A DNA stretch of 64,000 nt. Origin: Nonomuraea endophytica. GTDB taxonomy: Bacteria; Actinomycetota; Actinomycetes; Streptosporangiales; Streptosporangiaceae. Under the pieces are notes generated by a model, which did no database searches, had not been told where the DNA came from, and worked only from the letters and a program-made list of their open reading frames with translations. Below are positions 1 through 10,930 of the stretch, in pieces (position 1 is the first letter of the stretch; every line of letters starts with the position of its first letter). Made by a program: the position numbers and the translations under genes. The stretch is taken from assembly GCF_014203235.1 (NCBI RefSeq), contig NZ_JACHIN010000018.1:62001-126000 (forward strand), given 5' to 3'.

Positions 1-784
1 GGTTCAGCGCCCCCTCGACGGTCACCGCCTCGTCCTGGACGGCGATGACGACCTGCTCGGCTCCGGTGTAGCGGTGCGCGAGCACCGCGAAGGCCGCCAG
101 CAGGGAGATCTCGCCGCCGACCCGGTCGAGCAGGCCGGCGTCGACGTCGGCGCCCACCCTGCCGCCCCGGTAGCTGAGCATCGGCGGCCGCAGCCGGTCG
201 GTGGGCAGCTCCACGCCGGCCGGCGCGTCGGCGAGCCTGCGCGTGGCCGCCTCCACGGCGTCGGCCGCATCCCCGGCGGGCACCAGCTGCGCGGGTGGCG
301 CGATCGTGCCGCCCGTGTAGAAGGCGAGCAGTTCGTCAAGCAGGCAGCGCACACGGGCGTCATCGGCGATCAACTGGTGGGTGACCAGCAGGACCACATG
401 CCGGTCATCCGGCAGCGAAAGCACCCGCACACGCCACAGCGGACCACCGGCGGTGTCGAAGGGGATCCTGGTCTCCTGCGCGGCCCACTGCCGCACCGTC
501 GACTCCTCACCCCGCTCCACGGCCAAAGAGGGAGACGTGTGGTCGCTCGGCACCGACCGGATGGTGCCCTCGGCGGCCACGAAGCAGGATCTGAGCTCGG
601 CGTGCCGCAGCCAGAGCTGAGTGATCGCCGTGCGCAGCCGGTCGACTATCAAGGGGCCGTCGAGTACCAAGGCGTCGCCCGCGCTGAAGGAGGCGACGGC
701 ATCGTGAAGATGCTGGAGGTACCACAGACGGGATTGCCGGGCCGTCGCCCGGATACCCACTTCAGGGAGCGTTGCCAGACTCAT
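1..784 (-). CDS. NRPS condensation domain, N-terminal part (runs off left edge)
   Basis: About 261 residues of a nonribosomal peptide synthetase condensation domain, open at the left edge of the window. It begins with a C1-like motif (RQSRLWYLQ near residue 17), followed by an LRSCF motif. The core that should read HHxxxDG reads THQLIADDAR near residue 130. The first His is kept, but the second, catalytic His is Gln and the Gly is Asp. The start codon overlaps the tautomerase stop (ATGA at 781-784), so the two are translationally coupled. The altered motif suggests either no peptide-bond formation or an unusual C-domain chemistry. The rest of the synthetase must lie to the left. The domain family is clear; its activity and the full domain order are not. 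Confidence 0.8.
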   Translation of the reverse strand, partial: MSLATLPEVGIRATARQSRLWYLQHLHDAVASFSAGDALVLDGPLIVDRLRTAITQLWLRHAELRSCFVAAEGTIRSVPSDHTSPSLAVERGEESTVRQWAAQETRIPFDTAGGPLWRVRVLSLPDDRHVVLLVTHQLIADDARVRCLLDELLAFYTGGTIAPPAQLVPAGDAADAVEAATRRLADAPAGVELPTDRLRPPMLSYRGGRVGADVDAGLLDRVGGEISLLAAFAVLAHRYTGAEQVVIAVQDEAVTVEGALN

Positions 785-978
785 AGTCCTCGCACCTCGT
801 CACACATCAGCCGCCCGGCTCGCGCGAAGTCGCCGCGTGCCATATCCACGAATCGAACCCGCACCTCTTCGGGCCTGGCGCCCAGCGTCGCCTCGGCCGA
901 CTTGGTGACCTCTTCTGCGAACCTGCGGCGCTGCTCCAGGCTCTTGCCTTCGAGCATGAGCACCGTGATGAACGGCAT
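781..978 (-). CDS. 4-oxalocrotonate tautomerase family protein
   Basis: A 65-residue protein of the size of 4-oxalocrotonate tautomerases. It starts Met-Pro, so removal of Met exposes the N-terminal Pro that is the general base in this family. The beta-alpha-beta pattern PFITVLMLEG, then an amphipathic helix, then VRVRFVDM fits one tautomerase fold. It lies 21 nt after the LLM oxidoreductase and overlaps the NRPS start by 4 nt, so it belongs to the biosynthetic operon. In this setting it could isomerise an enol or imine intermediate made by the flavoenzyme, but the substrate is unknown. Confidence 0.75.
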   Translation of the reverse strand: MPFITVLMLEGKSLEQRRRFAEEVTKSAEATLGARPEEVRVRFVDMARGDFARAGRLMCDEVRGL

Positions 979-999
979 CGGGGCATTCCCTTCCAGCCG

Positions 1000-2016
1000 T
1001 CAGCGGAGCTGACCGGCCACGTCTTGGATGAACCGGGTGATCATGGCGACCTTGTCCGGCACGCCGTACAAGGTGAAGGACACGGCGTCGGCGCCGACCT
1101 CGGCCAGGGCGGCCAGACGCTCCGCGCAGCGCGCGGGCGGACCGTAGATCGCGAAGCAGTCGATCAGGTCGGGGGACAGGTCGCGGGCGTGTTCCGCGCC
1201 CTTGGCCTCGTGCTGGTCCCACTGGTAGCGCTCGGCCAGCTTGGCCATCTCGTCCACGACGCCACCGGGCAGTGCGGCGGCGAGTTCGCGGTTGACCGGC
1301 TCCGTGCGGCTGACCGCCGAGCGCCACAGGAAGAAGGCCGAGGTGGCGGCGTAGGAGCGGACGAACTCCCTGGCGTAGTCCTCGTCGTCGTGGACGAACA
1401 GGGCGCCGCGGCTCCACAGCTCGAGGTCGGCCGGGCGCCGGCCGGCCTGCGCGGCGCCCTCGGCCACTCTGGCACGCTTCCACTGCGTGATCCACGGATC
1501 CAGCCCCGGCAGGAACACGCCGTCGGCGACGCGGCCGGCCAGCTGGCAGCTCCGCGCGCCGTGCGTGCCCAGCACGACCGGCATGCTCCTGCGCGACCAC
1601 CCCGACTTCATCGGCGCCCCGTGCCAGGACGTCTCCTCCCCGGCGACGAACGCGCGGAAGAAGGAGACCAGGTCGTCCAGCTCGCCCAGGGGCCTCGGGG
1701 TGTGGCCCACCATGGCCACCGCGCTGCCGCCGGCGCCGATCCCGAGAAACGCGCGGCCGCCGGAAAGCTCGTCGATCGTCGCCATCGTGTTGGCCAGCAC
1801 GGCGGGGTGGCGGATATAGGGATTGGTGACCGCGTGCCCGAGCTTGATCCGGGTGGTTCCGGCCGCAGCCAAAGCCATCATGACCGTCGAGTCGCGGCAC
1901 AGGTTCTGCGACTCGATGAAGGTGCAGTGCTCGTAACCGAGTTCGTCCGCCGATACCGCGACAACGGCTGCCTGTTGAGCGGCCAAAGTGCGCCCGATGC
2001 CAATCCCGAATTTCAT
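1000..2016 (-). CDS. LLM-class (F420/FMN) oxidoreductase
   Basis: A 338-residue luciferase-like monooxygenase-fold protein (TIM barrel). It starts MKFGIGIGRT, contains GTTRIKLGHAVTNPYIRHPAVLA and the loop GRAFLGIGAGGSAVAMVG, all typical of the F420-dependent N5,N10-methylene-H4MPT-reductase-like branch. I chose the ATG at 2016 because GTGGAG lies 6 nt upstream; a GTG at 2028 would add four residues. It sits between the antiporter (23 nt) and the tautomerase (21 nt) on the same strand. A second LLM protein lies at 12771-13859. Such enzymes in peptide clusters reduce imines or oxidise side chains. Cofactor (F420 or FMN) and substrate cannot be told from sequence alone. Confidence 0.8.
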   Translation of the reverse strand: MKFGIGIGRTLAAQQAAVVAVSADELGYEHCTFIESQNLCRDSTVMMALAAAGTTRIKLGHAVTNPYIRHPAVLANTMATIDELSGGRAFLGIGAGGSAVAMVGHTPRPLGELDDLVSFFRAFVAGEETSWHGAPMKSGWSRRSMPVVLGTHGARSCQLAGRVADGVFLPGLDPWITQWKRARVAEGAAQAGRRPADLELWSRGALFVHDDEDYAREFVRSYAATSAFFLWRSAVSRTEPVNRELAAALPGGVVDEMAKLAERYQWDQHEAKGAEHARDLSPDLIDCFAIYGPPARCAERLAALAEVGADAVSFTLYGVPDKVAMITRFIQDVAGQLR

Positions 2017-2039
2017 ACGAGTCTCCACGGGGAAAATGG

Positions 2040-3359
2040 TCAGTTTCGCAACGACGATACTCGCGGCGCCGGGTCAGTCAACGATGGCGACGTCCCGCCG
2101 GCGGTAGCCTCTATTTCAGACGTGCGCATTCTGCGAGTGGTGTAGCGCAAAATCGGCGGCGCAATCAGTGAGGTCACGATCGCGAACACCACGATCACCG
2201 TGTACATCCTGCCGTCCACGATTCCGAGGCGCAGCCCCACGGTCGCGATAATCACCTCGACCACGCCGCGCGCGTTGATTCCGGCGCCCACCGCAAGGCG
2301 TTCCCACCGGCCCATTCCCGCCACTGCGCCGCCGATCCAGGCGCCCGCGAATTTCGCGCCGACGCCGACGCAGAGCACCGCGGCCGACACGGCCAGCACG
2401 GCCGGCTCCGCCAGCGCCGTGAGGTCCAGGCGCAGGCCCACCGTGGCGAAGAACAGCGGCGCCAGCACCGCCAGCACCCACGTGCGCACCAGGGACAGGG
2501 CCTGCTCGGCGTGCGGAGCCGCGGCCCTGATGGCCAGCCCGGCCACCAGCGCGCCGAAGACGGGCTCCAGGCCCACGGCGTGCGCGGTCGCCGCCCCGGC
2601 CAGCGTCATGATCACGATCAGCGCGACCCCGGAACGGCCCGCGACGCCGAACGCCGCGCGTGCCACCGGCCTGCCGACGAGCAGCAGGCACGCCATCACC
2701 GGCAGCGACGCGAGCAGCAGGAGCTTGTTCCCGCCGGGCGGGCCGCTCACCGCCAGCGCCGACACGACCATCAGCAGCAGCCAGCCGGCGATGTCCTGCA
2801 GCGCGCCGCAGGTGATGATCAACTGGCCCACCCGGTGGCCGAACAGCCCCAGGTCCATCAGCGTCTTCGCGATGACGGGCAGCGCGCTCACGCCCATGAC
2901 CACCCCGAGGAACAAGGCGAAGACCAGCGGATCCGTGCCGTCGGGGAGCACACCGGCGGGCATCAGCCGGCCCAGCGCCACGCCCAGGCACAGGGGAAGC
3001 AGCAGCCCGGCGGTGCTGATGGCGGCGACCGCGCGCCGTCGTCTGCGCGCCGCGGCCAGGTCCAGCTCCGCGCCGGTCAACGCCACCAGCAGCAGCACGC
3101 CGAGTTGCGCCACGACGTCCAGCAGGTGGAACTGGGCGGGATCGCGCGGAAACAGCCAGTCGAAGAAGCCCGGCGTCACCTTGCCGAGAACGGTCGGCCC
3201 CAGCAGCACGCCCGCTGCCAGCTCGCCCACGATGGCGGGAATTCCCACGCGCTGCACCAATGCGCCGAGCAGCCTGGCGGTGACCAAAAGCGCGCAGACT
3301 TGCAGCAGAAAGATCAATAGCTGATGATGGGGGATGAGGGCGACGGGGGATTCTAGCAT
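2040..3359 (-). CDS. Cation/proton antiporter (CPA2, KefB-like membrane domain)
   Basis: A 439-residue integral membrane protein with about 12 hydrophobic segments and no C-terminal TrkA-N domain. Diagnostic stretches are GIPAIVGELAAGVLLGP near residue 40, the VSALPVIAKTL loop and ALQDIAGW near residue 190, as in the Na+/H+ exchanger family (Pfam Na_H_Exchanger). An AGGAC ribosome-binding site precedes the ATG. It is the first gene of the leftward operon that continues into the LLM enzyme, tautomerase and NRPS. CPA2 proteins occur in some antibiotic clusters as presumed exporters or pH-homeostasis proteins. Direct involvement here is inferred from operon position only. Confidence 0.85.
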   Translation of the reverse strand: MLESPVALIPHHQLLIFLLQVCALLVTARLLGALVQRVGIPAIVGELAAGVLLGPTVLGKVTPGFFDWLFPRDPAQFHLLDVVAQLGVLLLVALTGAELDLAAARRRRRAVAAISTAGLLLPLCLGVALGRLMPAGVLPDGTDPLVFALFLGVVMGVSALPVIAKTLMDLGLFGHRVGQLIITCGALQDIAGWLLLMVVSALAVSGPPGGNKLLLLASLPVMACLLLVGRPVARAAFGVAGRSGVALIVIMTLAGAATAHAVGLEPVFGALVAGLAIRAAAPHAEQALSLVRTWVLAVLAPLFFATVGLRLDLTALAEPAVLAVSAAVLCVGVGAKFAGAWIGGAVAGMGRWERLAVGAGINARGVVEVIIATVGLRLGIVDGRMYTVIVVFAIVTSLIAPPILRYTTRRMRTSEIEATAGGTSPSLTDPAPRVSSLRN

Positions 3360-3420
3360 TATCGTCCTGCCTTTCTAGCCGTGGGTGCGCATGTCTCCGG
3401 TGTGTTTCATCATGGGAGGC

Positions 3421-4721
3421 ATGGACACAGGTATTTGGCGAAGTCGCTGGATCGCCGAATGGCGACCGGATGACCCGGCTTATTGGCATGGTAGGGGCAG
3501 GAAAGTCGCCTGGCGCAATCTCGGCCTGTCCATACTCGTGGAGCATTTCGGGTTCGCGCTGTGGACGGTGTGGAGCGTGGTCATTCTCCAGCTCGGCGAC
3601 CACGCCTTTTCCGTGAACCAGTTGTTCTGGCTGGTGGCGATACCCAATCTGGTGGGCGCGTTCCTGCGGATTCCCTACACGTTCTTGCCGGCGCGTCTCG
3701 GCGGCGCCAATTTCACCGTGCTGAGCGCGTTGCTCCTGCTGATTCCCGCGTTGCTTCTCGTGGTGGCGGTGAGCGTCCCGGCGACGCCGTACTGGATGTT
3801 CGTGCTGATCGCGGCGACGGCCGGGCTCGGCGGCGGGAACTTCGCCTCCAGCATGGCCAACATCACCAACTTCTTCCCCGCCGGCAAGCAGGGCCTGGCC
3901 CTCGGTCTCAACGCCGCCGGCGGCAACATCGGGGTCAGCTCCGTCCAGGTGATCATTCCGCTGGTCGTCGGCGCGTTCGGGCTGGCCGCCGCCGGGTGGG
4001 TCTGGGTGCCGCTGCTGGTCATCGCGGCGCTGGCCGCGCGCTGGGGGATGGACAACCTCTCCTCGGCCAGGGCGAGCGCGCGTGAGCAGCTACGCGTGGC
4101 GCGCCACCGGCAGACGTGGCTCATGTCGTTTCTCTACATCGGCACGTTCGGCTCGTTCATCGGCTACTCGACCGCGTATCCGCTGCTCATGCACGAGGAG
4201 TTCCCGCAGGCGCCCGTCGCGGCGCTGGCGTTCCTCGGCCCGCTGCTCGGGTCACTGGTCAGGCCGCTGGGCGGCTGGCTGGCCGACCGGTACGGCGGCG
4301 CGAAGGTGACCTTCTGGAACTTCGCCCTCATGGGCGGCGGCGTCCTGGCGGTGTGGGCGGCGATCGACTCCGCCGCCTTCCCCGCGTTCTTCGGCGCCTT
4401 CATGCTGCTCTTCCTGACCTCCGGGGTCGGCAACGGCTCCACGTACCGGATGATCCCGGCCATCTTCACCGCCACCGAGCAGGACCCGGACCGTGGCAGG
4501 CGGGCCGCCTCCGCGGCACTCGGACTGGTCTCCGCCGTCGGCGCGCTGGGCGGCTTCTTCATCAACCGGGCGTTCGGCGAGTCCTACGCCGCGCTCGGCG
4601 GCGCCGGCGCTGCCCTGGCCGGGTTCGGCGTCTTCTACTTCGTGTGCTGCGGGGTGACGTGGTGGTGCTACCTGCGCACGGTTCTGCTGCGGTGGCGGCC
4701 GAGTCTCGCCGAGGCGCGGGT

Positions 4722-4725
<4 letters not shown>
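3421..4725 (+). CDS. narK: Nitrate/nitrite transporter, NarK family (MFS)
   Basis: A major-facilitator protein of 434 residues and 12 membrane segments. It carries the two NarK/NNP glycine-rich signatures: GLGGGNFASSMANITNFFP near residue 140 and the SGVGNGSTYRMIPAIF segment near residue 340. It would import nitrate and/or exchange nitrite. The start is uncertain: ATG at 3421 has GGGAGG only one base away, ATG at 3412 and GTG at 3385 are alternatives. The stop overlaps the next start (ATGA), so it is coupled to the nitrate reductase. Only 60 bp separate it from the divergent antiporter gene, which limits both promoters to that gap. Confidence 0.88.
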
Positions 4726-6722
<1,997 letters not shown>

Positions 6723-8045
6723 CCCGCGGCTCCGGCACGCGCACGTCACCGTGTTCGGCGCCGAGCCGCGCCTGCCGTACAACCGGGTGCTGTTGTCCGG
6801 CGTGCTGGCCGGGACCACCCAGATGAGCCAGCTGACGATGCCGCTGCCCGAAGGCGTGGACACCCGCTTCGGCGTGAAGGTCACCGCGATCGATCGCGCC
6901 GCCCGGCAGGTCGTCGCCGAGGACGGCAGCCGCACCGCCTACGACGTCTGTGTGCTGGCGACGGGCAGTGAGCCGATCATGCCTGCGATGCCGGGCATCG
7001 AGCTCACCATCCCGTTCCGCACCCTCGACGACTGCGAACGGATCCTCGGCCGCGCCCGCGGCGTCCGCGACGCCGTCGTGATCGGCGGCGGCCTGCTCGG
7101 CATCGAGGCCGCGCGCGGGCTGGCGATGCGCGGGATCCGGGTGACCGTCGTGCATCTCGCCGGCCACCTCATGGAACGCCAGCTCGACCCGGCGGGAGGC
7201 GAGGTCCTCGCCCGGACGCTGGCAGGGCTGGGCATCACCGTCCACGTCGGCGTCAGCGTGGCGGCGGTCGAGCCCACCCGGGTGCTGCTCGCCGACGGCA
7301 CGGCGATCGAGGCCGGCCTCGCGATCGCCTCGTGCGGGGTGCGGCCCGTCACCTCCCTCGCACGCGCGGCGGGACTCGCGGTCGAGCGCGGCGTCGTCGT
7401 GGACGATCTGCTGCGCACCAGCGACCCGGCCGTGTACGCGATCGGCGAATGCGCCCAGCACCGCGGCGTCACCTACGGCCTGGTCGGCCCCTGCTGGGAA
7501 CAGGCGGCCGTCCTGGCCGCCCATCTCACCGGGGAACCGCTGCGCTACAGCGGGTCCCGGACCGTCACCAGGCTCAAGGCGCCCAACCTTGAGCTGGCGT
7601 CCCTGGGTGACGTGCACGCGGACGGCGAGACGGTCACCTTCAGCCACCCCTCGGCCGGGATCTACAGGAAGCTGGTCATCCGCGACCGGCGCCTGGCCGG
7701 CGCCATCCTGCTGGGCCGCAGCGACGCCGTGGGCACGCTCACCCAGCTCTACGACAGGCAGAGCGAGGTCCCCGCCGCACGCGAGTCCCTGCTGTTTCCC
7801 GAACTCGCGGCCGGTGACGTCGCGCCGGGCCCGGCCGCGCTGGCGGGCACGGCGACGATCTGCCAGTGCAACGCCGTCTCCAAGACCAGGATCAGGACCG
7901 CCTGGCTGGCGGGCGCCGGCACCGCGGCCGCCGTCAGCAGGGAGACCAGGGCGGGCACCGGCTGCGGCACGTGCCTGCCCGTCATCGAGTCGCTGCTCGG
8001 CTCGTTCGAGGATTCCCTGGCCCCCGTCGCGGAGGCGGGCTGACA

Positions 8046-8083
8046 GACGAAGGCCGACCACCGCCGGGTGATCGGTCCTCGTC
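8046..8083. terminator. Bidirectional terminator hairpin between convergent genes
   Basis: Imperfect 17-bp inverted repeat (8046-8062 with 8067-8083, 4-base loop GCCG; two A-C mismatches and one G-T wobble). A further 5 bp (CTGAC/GTCAG) just outside extends it to about 8040-8089. It fills the gap between the convergent reductase and NOS genes. Confidence 0.65.
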
Positions 8084-8085
8084 CG

Positions 8086-9069
8086 TCAGGCTGCCTGCGG
8101 ATCGGCGAAGGGACATCGGGCGGCGGACTTCCAGGGGTCGGGCTGATAGTGGAAGTCGGGCGACAGCCCGGGCTCCACCGAGTAGCCCCGGTGGAAGGTC
8201 GGCGTGGTGCTCGCCGACAGCGGCGGCACGATCCACGCCCAGTCGGCCGGTGTCGACCGTCCCGCGACCTGCTCACGCTCCTCGTGGGTGACGAACTGGC
8301 GGGCGGCGACGTGATGGTCGACCACCCGCACGCCGGCCACCCGGAAGGAGTGGAGCACGGCCTGGTTCAGCTCGATCAGCGCCCGGTCCTTCCACAGGCT
8401 GGCCGAGGTGCGCGTGTCCAGCCCCATCCGCTCGGCCACGGTGGGCAGCATGTCGTAGCGGCCGACGTCGCCGAAGTTGCGGGCGCCGATCTCGCAGCCG
8501 ACGTACCAGCCGTTGAACGGCGCCGCGGTGTAGGTGATCCCGTCCAGCTCGAAAGCCATGTTGGAGATCGCCGGTACGGCATGCCAGCGCAACCCGAGCT
8601 CGGCGAACCACGGCAGATCCGGATGGCTGATCTCCACCTCGAGCACCGCGTCGGACGGCAGCTCGAACATCTCCGGCGCCTTGCCCGGCATCTCGATCAC
8701 CAGTGGCAGCACGTCGAAGCGCCCGCCCCGCCCGCGCCAGCCCAGCCGCTGGGCGATCTCGGTCAGGTCGGCGTTGAGCGGGTCGCCGACGACCGAGCCG
8801 TCCGGCTGGCGGTAACCGGCGTAGCGGATGAGCTGAGGGTTCCAGATCCGGACGCCGGTGGGCGGGAACACGGTCATCACGTTGCGGATGTTGCCGCCGT
8901 TGGTGCCGTATCTCAGGTGCTCGACACAGGCCTGGGCCACGTCCTCGGCGGTGCGCGCGTCGCGCCGGTCCATCACCCGCAGCGACTGCCAGTGCAGCCG
9001 CCCGATGCATCGGGCGTGGTTGCGCCAGCCGACCCGGCAGCCTTCCGCCAGGTCCTCGACGGTATGCAT
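8086..9069 (-). CDS. nos: Bacterial nitric-oxide synthase oxygenase
   Basis: A 327-residue NOS oxygenase domain. It oxidises L-arginine to citrulline and NO using heme and a pterin, with electrons from an unlinked reductase. Visible marks are the heme-thiolate motif WRNHARCIGR (Cys21), WNPQLIRYAGYR, and GWYVGCEIGARNFGD with the arginine-binding Glu193 next to Trp188. It is shorter at the N terminus than the Bacillus enzyme (about 360 residues), but an AGGAGCC site lies directly upstream of this ATG, so the start is sound. It is the last gene of the operon that includes MbtH and the asparagine synthase. NOS in peptide clusters (TxtD in thaxtomin, and the rufomycin/ilamycin enzymes) feeds a nitrating P450. 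A P450 of unusual type lies at 15356. Confidence 0.92.
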   Translation of the reverse strand: MHTVEDLAEGCRVGWRNHARCIGRLHWQSLRVMDRRDARTAEDVAQACVEHLRYGTNGGNIRNVMTVFPPTGVRIWNPQLIRYAGYRQPDGSVVGDPLNADLTEIAQRLGWRGRGGRFDVLPLVIEMPGKAPEMFELPSDAVLEVEISHPDLPWFAELGLRWHAVPAISNMAFELDGITYTAAPFNGWYVGCEIGARNFGDVGRYDMLPTVAERMGLDTRTSASLWKDRALIELNQAVLHSFRVAGVRVVDHHVAARQFVTHEEREQVAGRSTPADWAWIVPPLSASTTPTFHRGYSVEPGLSPDFHYQPDPWKSAARCPFADPQAA

Positions 9070-9142
9070 GGTTGGCTCCTTGTTCTGTCAGCGAAGGGGA
9101 CGGCGCGTGGCCCGGCCACGCGCCGCGGGAGCCCTACGGTGG

Positions 9143-9967
9143 TCAGGGCTTCTTGATCAGCACGGCCTCGAGGTACTCGACGGGCGCGACCAGCGTGCCG
9201 TCGGAGGCCCTGTTCCACGAGCGCCACATGTCGATCAGGTCGCGCTCCAGCGCCGCCGACTGGCGGGGCGGTAGCACGGAGAAGACCATGCTGGTGGGTC
9301 CGAAGTTGGTCTTGAAGTGCTCCAGCCAGTGCTGGGGCGAGCGGTAGCGGAAGACGAACTCCCTGCGGGTCGCGCCGAGTTCGTCGATGCCGTCGCCGAA
9401 CAGCTCGCGCAGCTGGCTGGGGTCGCCCCAGGCGGTGGGTTGCGGAGTGCCGGGCGTGGGCGGAATGTAGCGCGACATGATGTCGAACAGGCCGCCCAGG
9501 GAGCCGACGGCCGTCCAGCAGGCCAGCCCGATGCGGCCGCCCGGCCTGCAGACCCGCAGGAGCTCGGCGGCCGTGCGCTTCTGGTCGGGGGCGAACATGG
9601 CGCCGAAGGCCGACACCACGACGTCGAAGCCGGAGTCCGGCAGGGGGATGTTCTCGATGTCGGCCTCGATGAGCTCCGCGCTCACCCGCTCGGCCGCCAG
9701 GCGCCGCCCGGCGTCCTTGAGCATCGTCGCGGAGAAGTCGAGGCCGGTGACGTCGGCGAAGCGCCGGGCACAGGCGATGGTCGCGTTGCCGCTGCCGCAG
9801 GCGGCGTCGAGCACCCGCTCGCCGGGCCGTACGTCGAGCCGCTCGACCAGGAGCTCGCTGGCGATGGTCGTGGTTCCGGCGACCGAGGTGTAGTCGCCAC
9901 CCGACCAGGCGGAACGCTGATAGTCCTTGAGCGACGAGGCACGCGTCCTCGTAGGGGAGATGGTCAC
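9143..9967 (-). CDS. Class I SAM-dependent methyltransferase
   Basis: A 274-residue methyltransferase of the Methyltransf_11/25 fold. Motif I is VLDAACGSGNAT near residue 55, followed by the acidic residue in VTGLDFS and the post-motif PLPDSGFDVVVSAFGAMF. The C-terminal third (SPQHWLEHFKTNFGP) resembles small-molecule O- or N-methyltransferases of the UbiE/Coq5-like group. It starts 1 nt after the DUF2461 stop and lies 73 nt before the NOS gene. It most likely tailors the peptide or one of its building blocks. The acceptor atom cannot be predicted. Confidence 0.8.
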   Translation of the reverse strand: MTISPTRTRASSLKDYQRSAWSGGDYTSVAGTTTIASELLVERLDVRPGERVLDAACGSGNATIACARRFADVTGLDFSATMLKDAGRRLAAERVSAELIEADIENIPLPDSGFDVVVSAFGAMFAPDQKRTAAELLRVCRPGGRIGLACWTAVGSLGGLFDIMSRYIPPTPGTPQPTAWGDPSQLRELFGDGIDELGATRREFVFRYRSPQHWLEHFKTNFGPTSMVFSVLPPRQSAALERDLIDMWRSWNRASDGTLVAPVEYLEAVLIKKP

Positions 9968-9968
9968 G

Positions 9969-10610
9969 TCAATCCTCCAAAGGCGAATGTTGGCGCAGCC
10001 AGCGGCTCAGCGGAGCGGCACGCTCCCACGCCCCGGTGATCAGATCGGCGGCGCCGGGATCGTCCAGCCAGAGCGGCGCCGGCCAGCGCCACGTGGCGGT
10101 GAGAGCGGTGTGACGCAGGAGCCGGATGTGGGGATGGTCCTGAGACCAGCCGCGGGGCGCCTTCTTCAGCGTCTGCCCGGAGACGGCGAACCCCTCGGAC
10201 TCCAGAGCCGACACGATCGTCAGCAGGTGAGCGCCGGCCGGGCCGGCGGCCGCCTCGCGAAAGGCGGCCAGCCAGGCTCCGCCGGCGCGGAAGACGCCGA
10301 CGGAGGCGATCAGCTCCCGGGCCGACACCGACAGGTAGTGATGGGCCCCGCCGCCGGCGAACTGCACACCGAGATGCGTGTGGTACGGGCTGCGGCCGTC
10401 GGTGAAGCGCGCGTCCTTGCGTAGCCGGAAGACGCGCGCCCTGCCGTACCGGGGTTCGAGCCGCGCCGCGAGGGCCTTGGCGGGATCCAGGACCGCTCGC
10501 CGGAACAGGTCGCGATGGGTGTCCAGGTAACTCTGGGAATTGTCCTGTTCCAGGCCGGTGAAGAAGGTGCGGAGTTCGCTGCTCCAGCCCGGGAACACGG
10601 TCACTTCCAC
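9969..10610 (-). CDS. DUF2461 family protein
   Basis: A 213-residue protein of the DUF2461 (TIGR02453) family, whose function is unknown. Typical features are an N-terminal FFTGLEQDNSQSYLDTHRDLF, then ARVFRLRKDARFTDGRSPYHTHLGVQF and a glycine-rich HHYLSVSARELIASVGVF stretch. It is packed between MbtH (4 nt upstream) and the methyltransferase (1 nt downstream), so it is co-translated with biosynthetic genes. Members of this family are usually scattered in genomes rather than in clusters. No catalytic motif can be assigned. Confidence 0.75.
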   Translation of the reverse strand: MEVTVFPGWSSELRTFFTGLEQDNSQSYLDTHRDLFRRAVLDPAKALAARLEPRYGRARVFRLRKDARFTDGRSPYHTHLGVQFAGGGAHHYLSVSARELIASVGVFRAGGAWLAAFREAAAGPAGAHLLTIVSALESEGFAVSGQTLKKAPRGWSQDHPHIRLLRHTALTATWRWPAPLWLDDPGAADLITGAWERAAPLSRWLRQHSPLED

Positions 10611-10614
10611 TGCG

Positions 10615-10809
10615 TCAGATTTCCGCCAGCGCCTTGCGCAGGCTCAGTGGGCGCATATCCGTCCACAGTTCCTGGATGCGCGAAAGGCAGGCCTTTTTCG
10701 TGTCCGCATGGCCCACGGAATGCCAGCCGCCCGGAATTTCCCGGCCGGCCGGCCAGATGGAGTACTGCTCCTCGTGGTTGCGCACGATCACAAATGCGTC
10801 TTCCGGCAT
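10615..10809 (-). CDS. mbtH: MbtH-like protein
   Basis: A 64-residue MbtH-family protein, needed by many NRPS adenylation domains for solubility and activity. The signature is present: FVIVRNHEEQYSIWPAGREIPGGWHSVG, then the helix ending LWTDMRPLSL, with the conserved Trp residues. It is preceded by a 121-bp gap containing a three-copy tandem repeat and followed after 4 nt by DUF2461. Its presence supports real NRPS use of adenylation domains in this locus (the A-PCP at 20282, and probably the synthetase off the left edge). Confidence 0.93.
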   Translation of the reverse strand: MPEDAFVIVRNHEEQYSIWPAGREIPGGWHSVGHADTKKACLSRIQELWTDMRPLSLRKALAEI

Positions 10810-10821
10810 GGGGACTCCTCA

Positions 10822-10866
10822 GTGATAAGGGCGATAGGGATAAGAGCGATAGTGATAAGGGCGATA
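10822..10866. repeat. Three tandem 15-bp repeats upstream of mbtH
   Basis: Three direct, contiguous copies of a 15-base unit (GTGATAAGGGCGATA). Copies one and three are identical and the middle copy differs at two positions (GGGATAAGAGCGATA). It ends 13 bp upstream of the mbtH start on the minus strand and is much more AT-rich than its surroundings. It could be a regulator-binding iteron, an mRNA leader element or a slipped-strand expansion. Confidence 0.9.
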
Positions 10867-10930
10867 AATGAATGATGCCATTTCGTGGTTCGGCGGGCCA
10901 TCGGCGATGTCCTGCCAGCGGGACGGCCTC

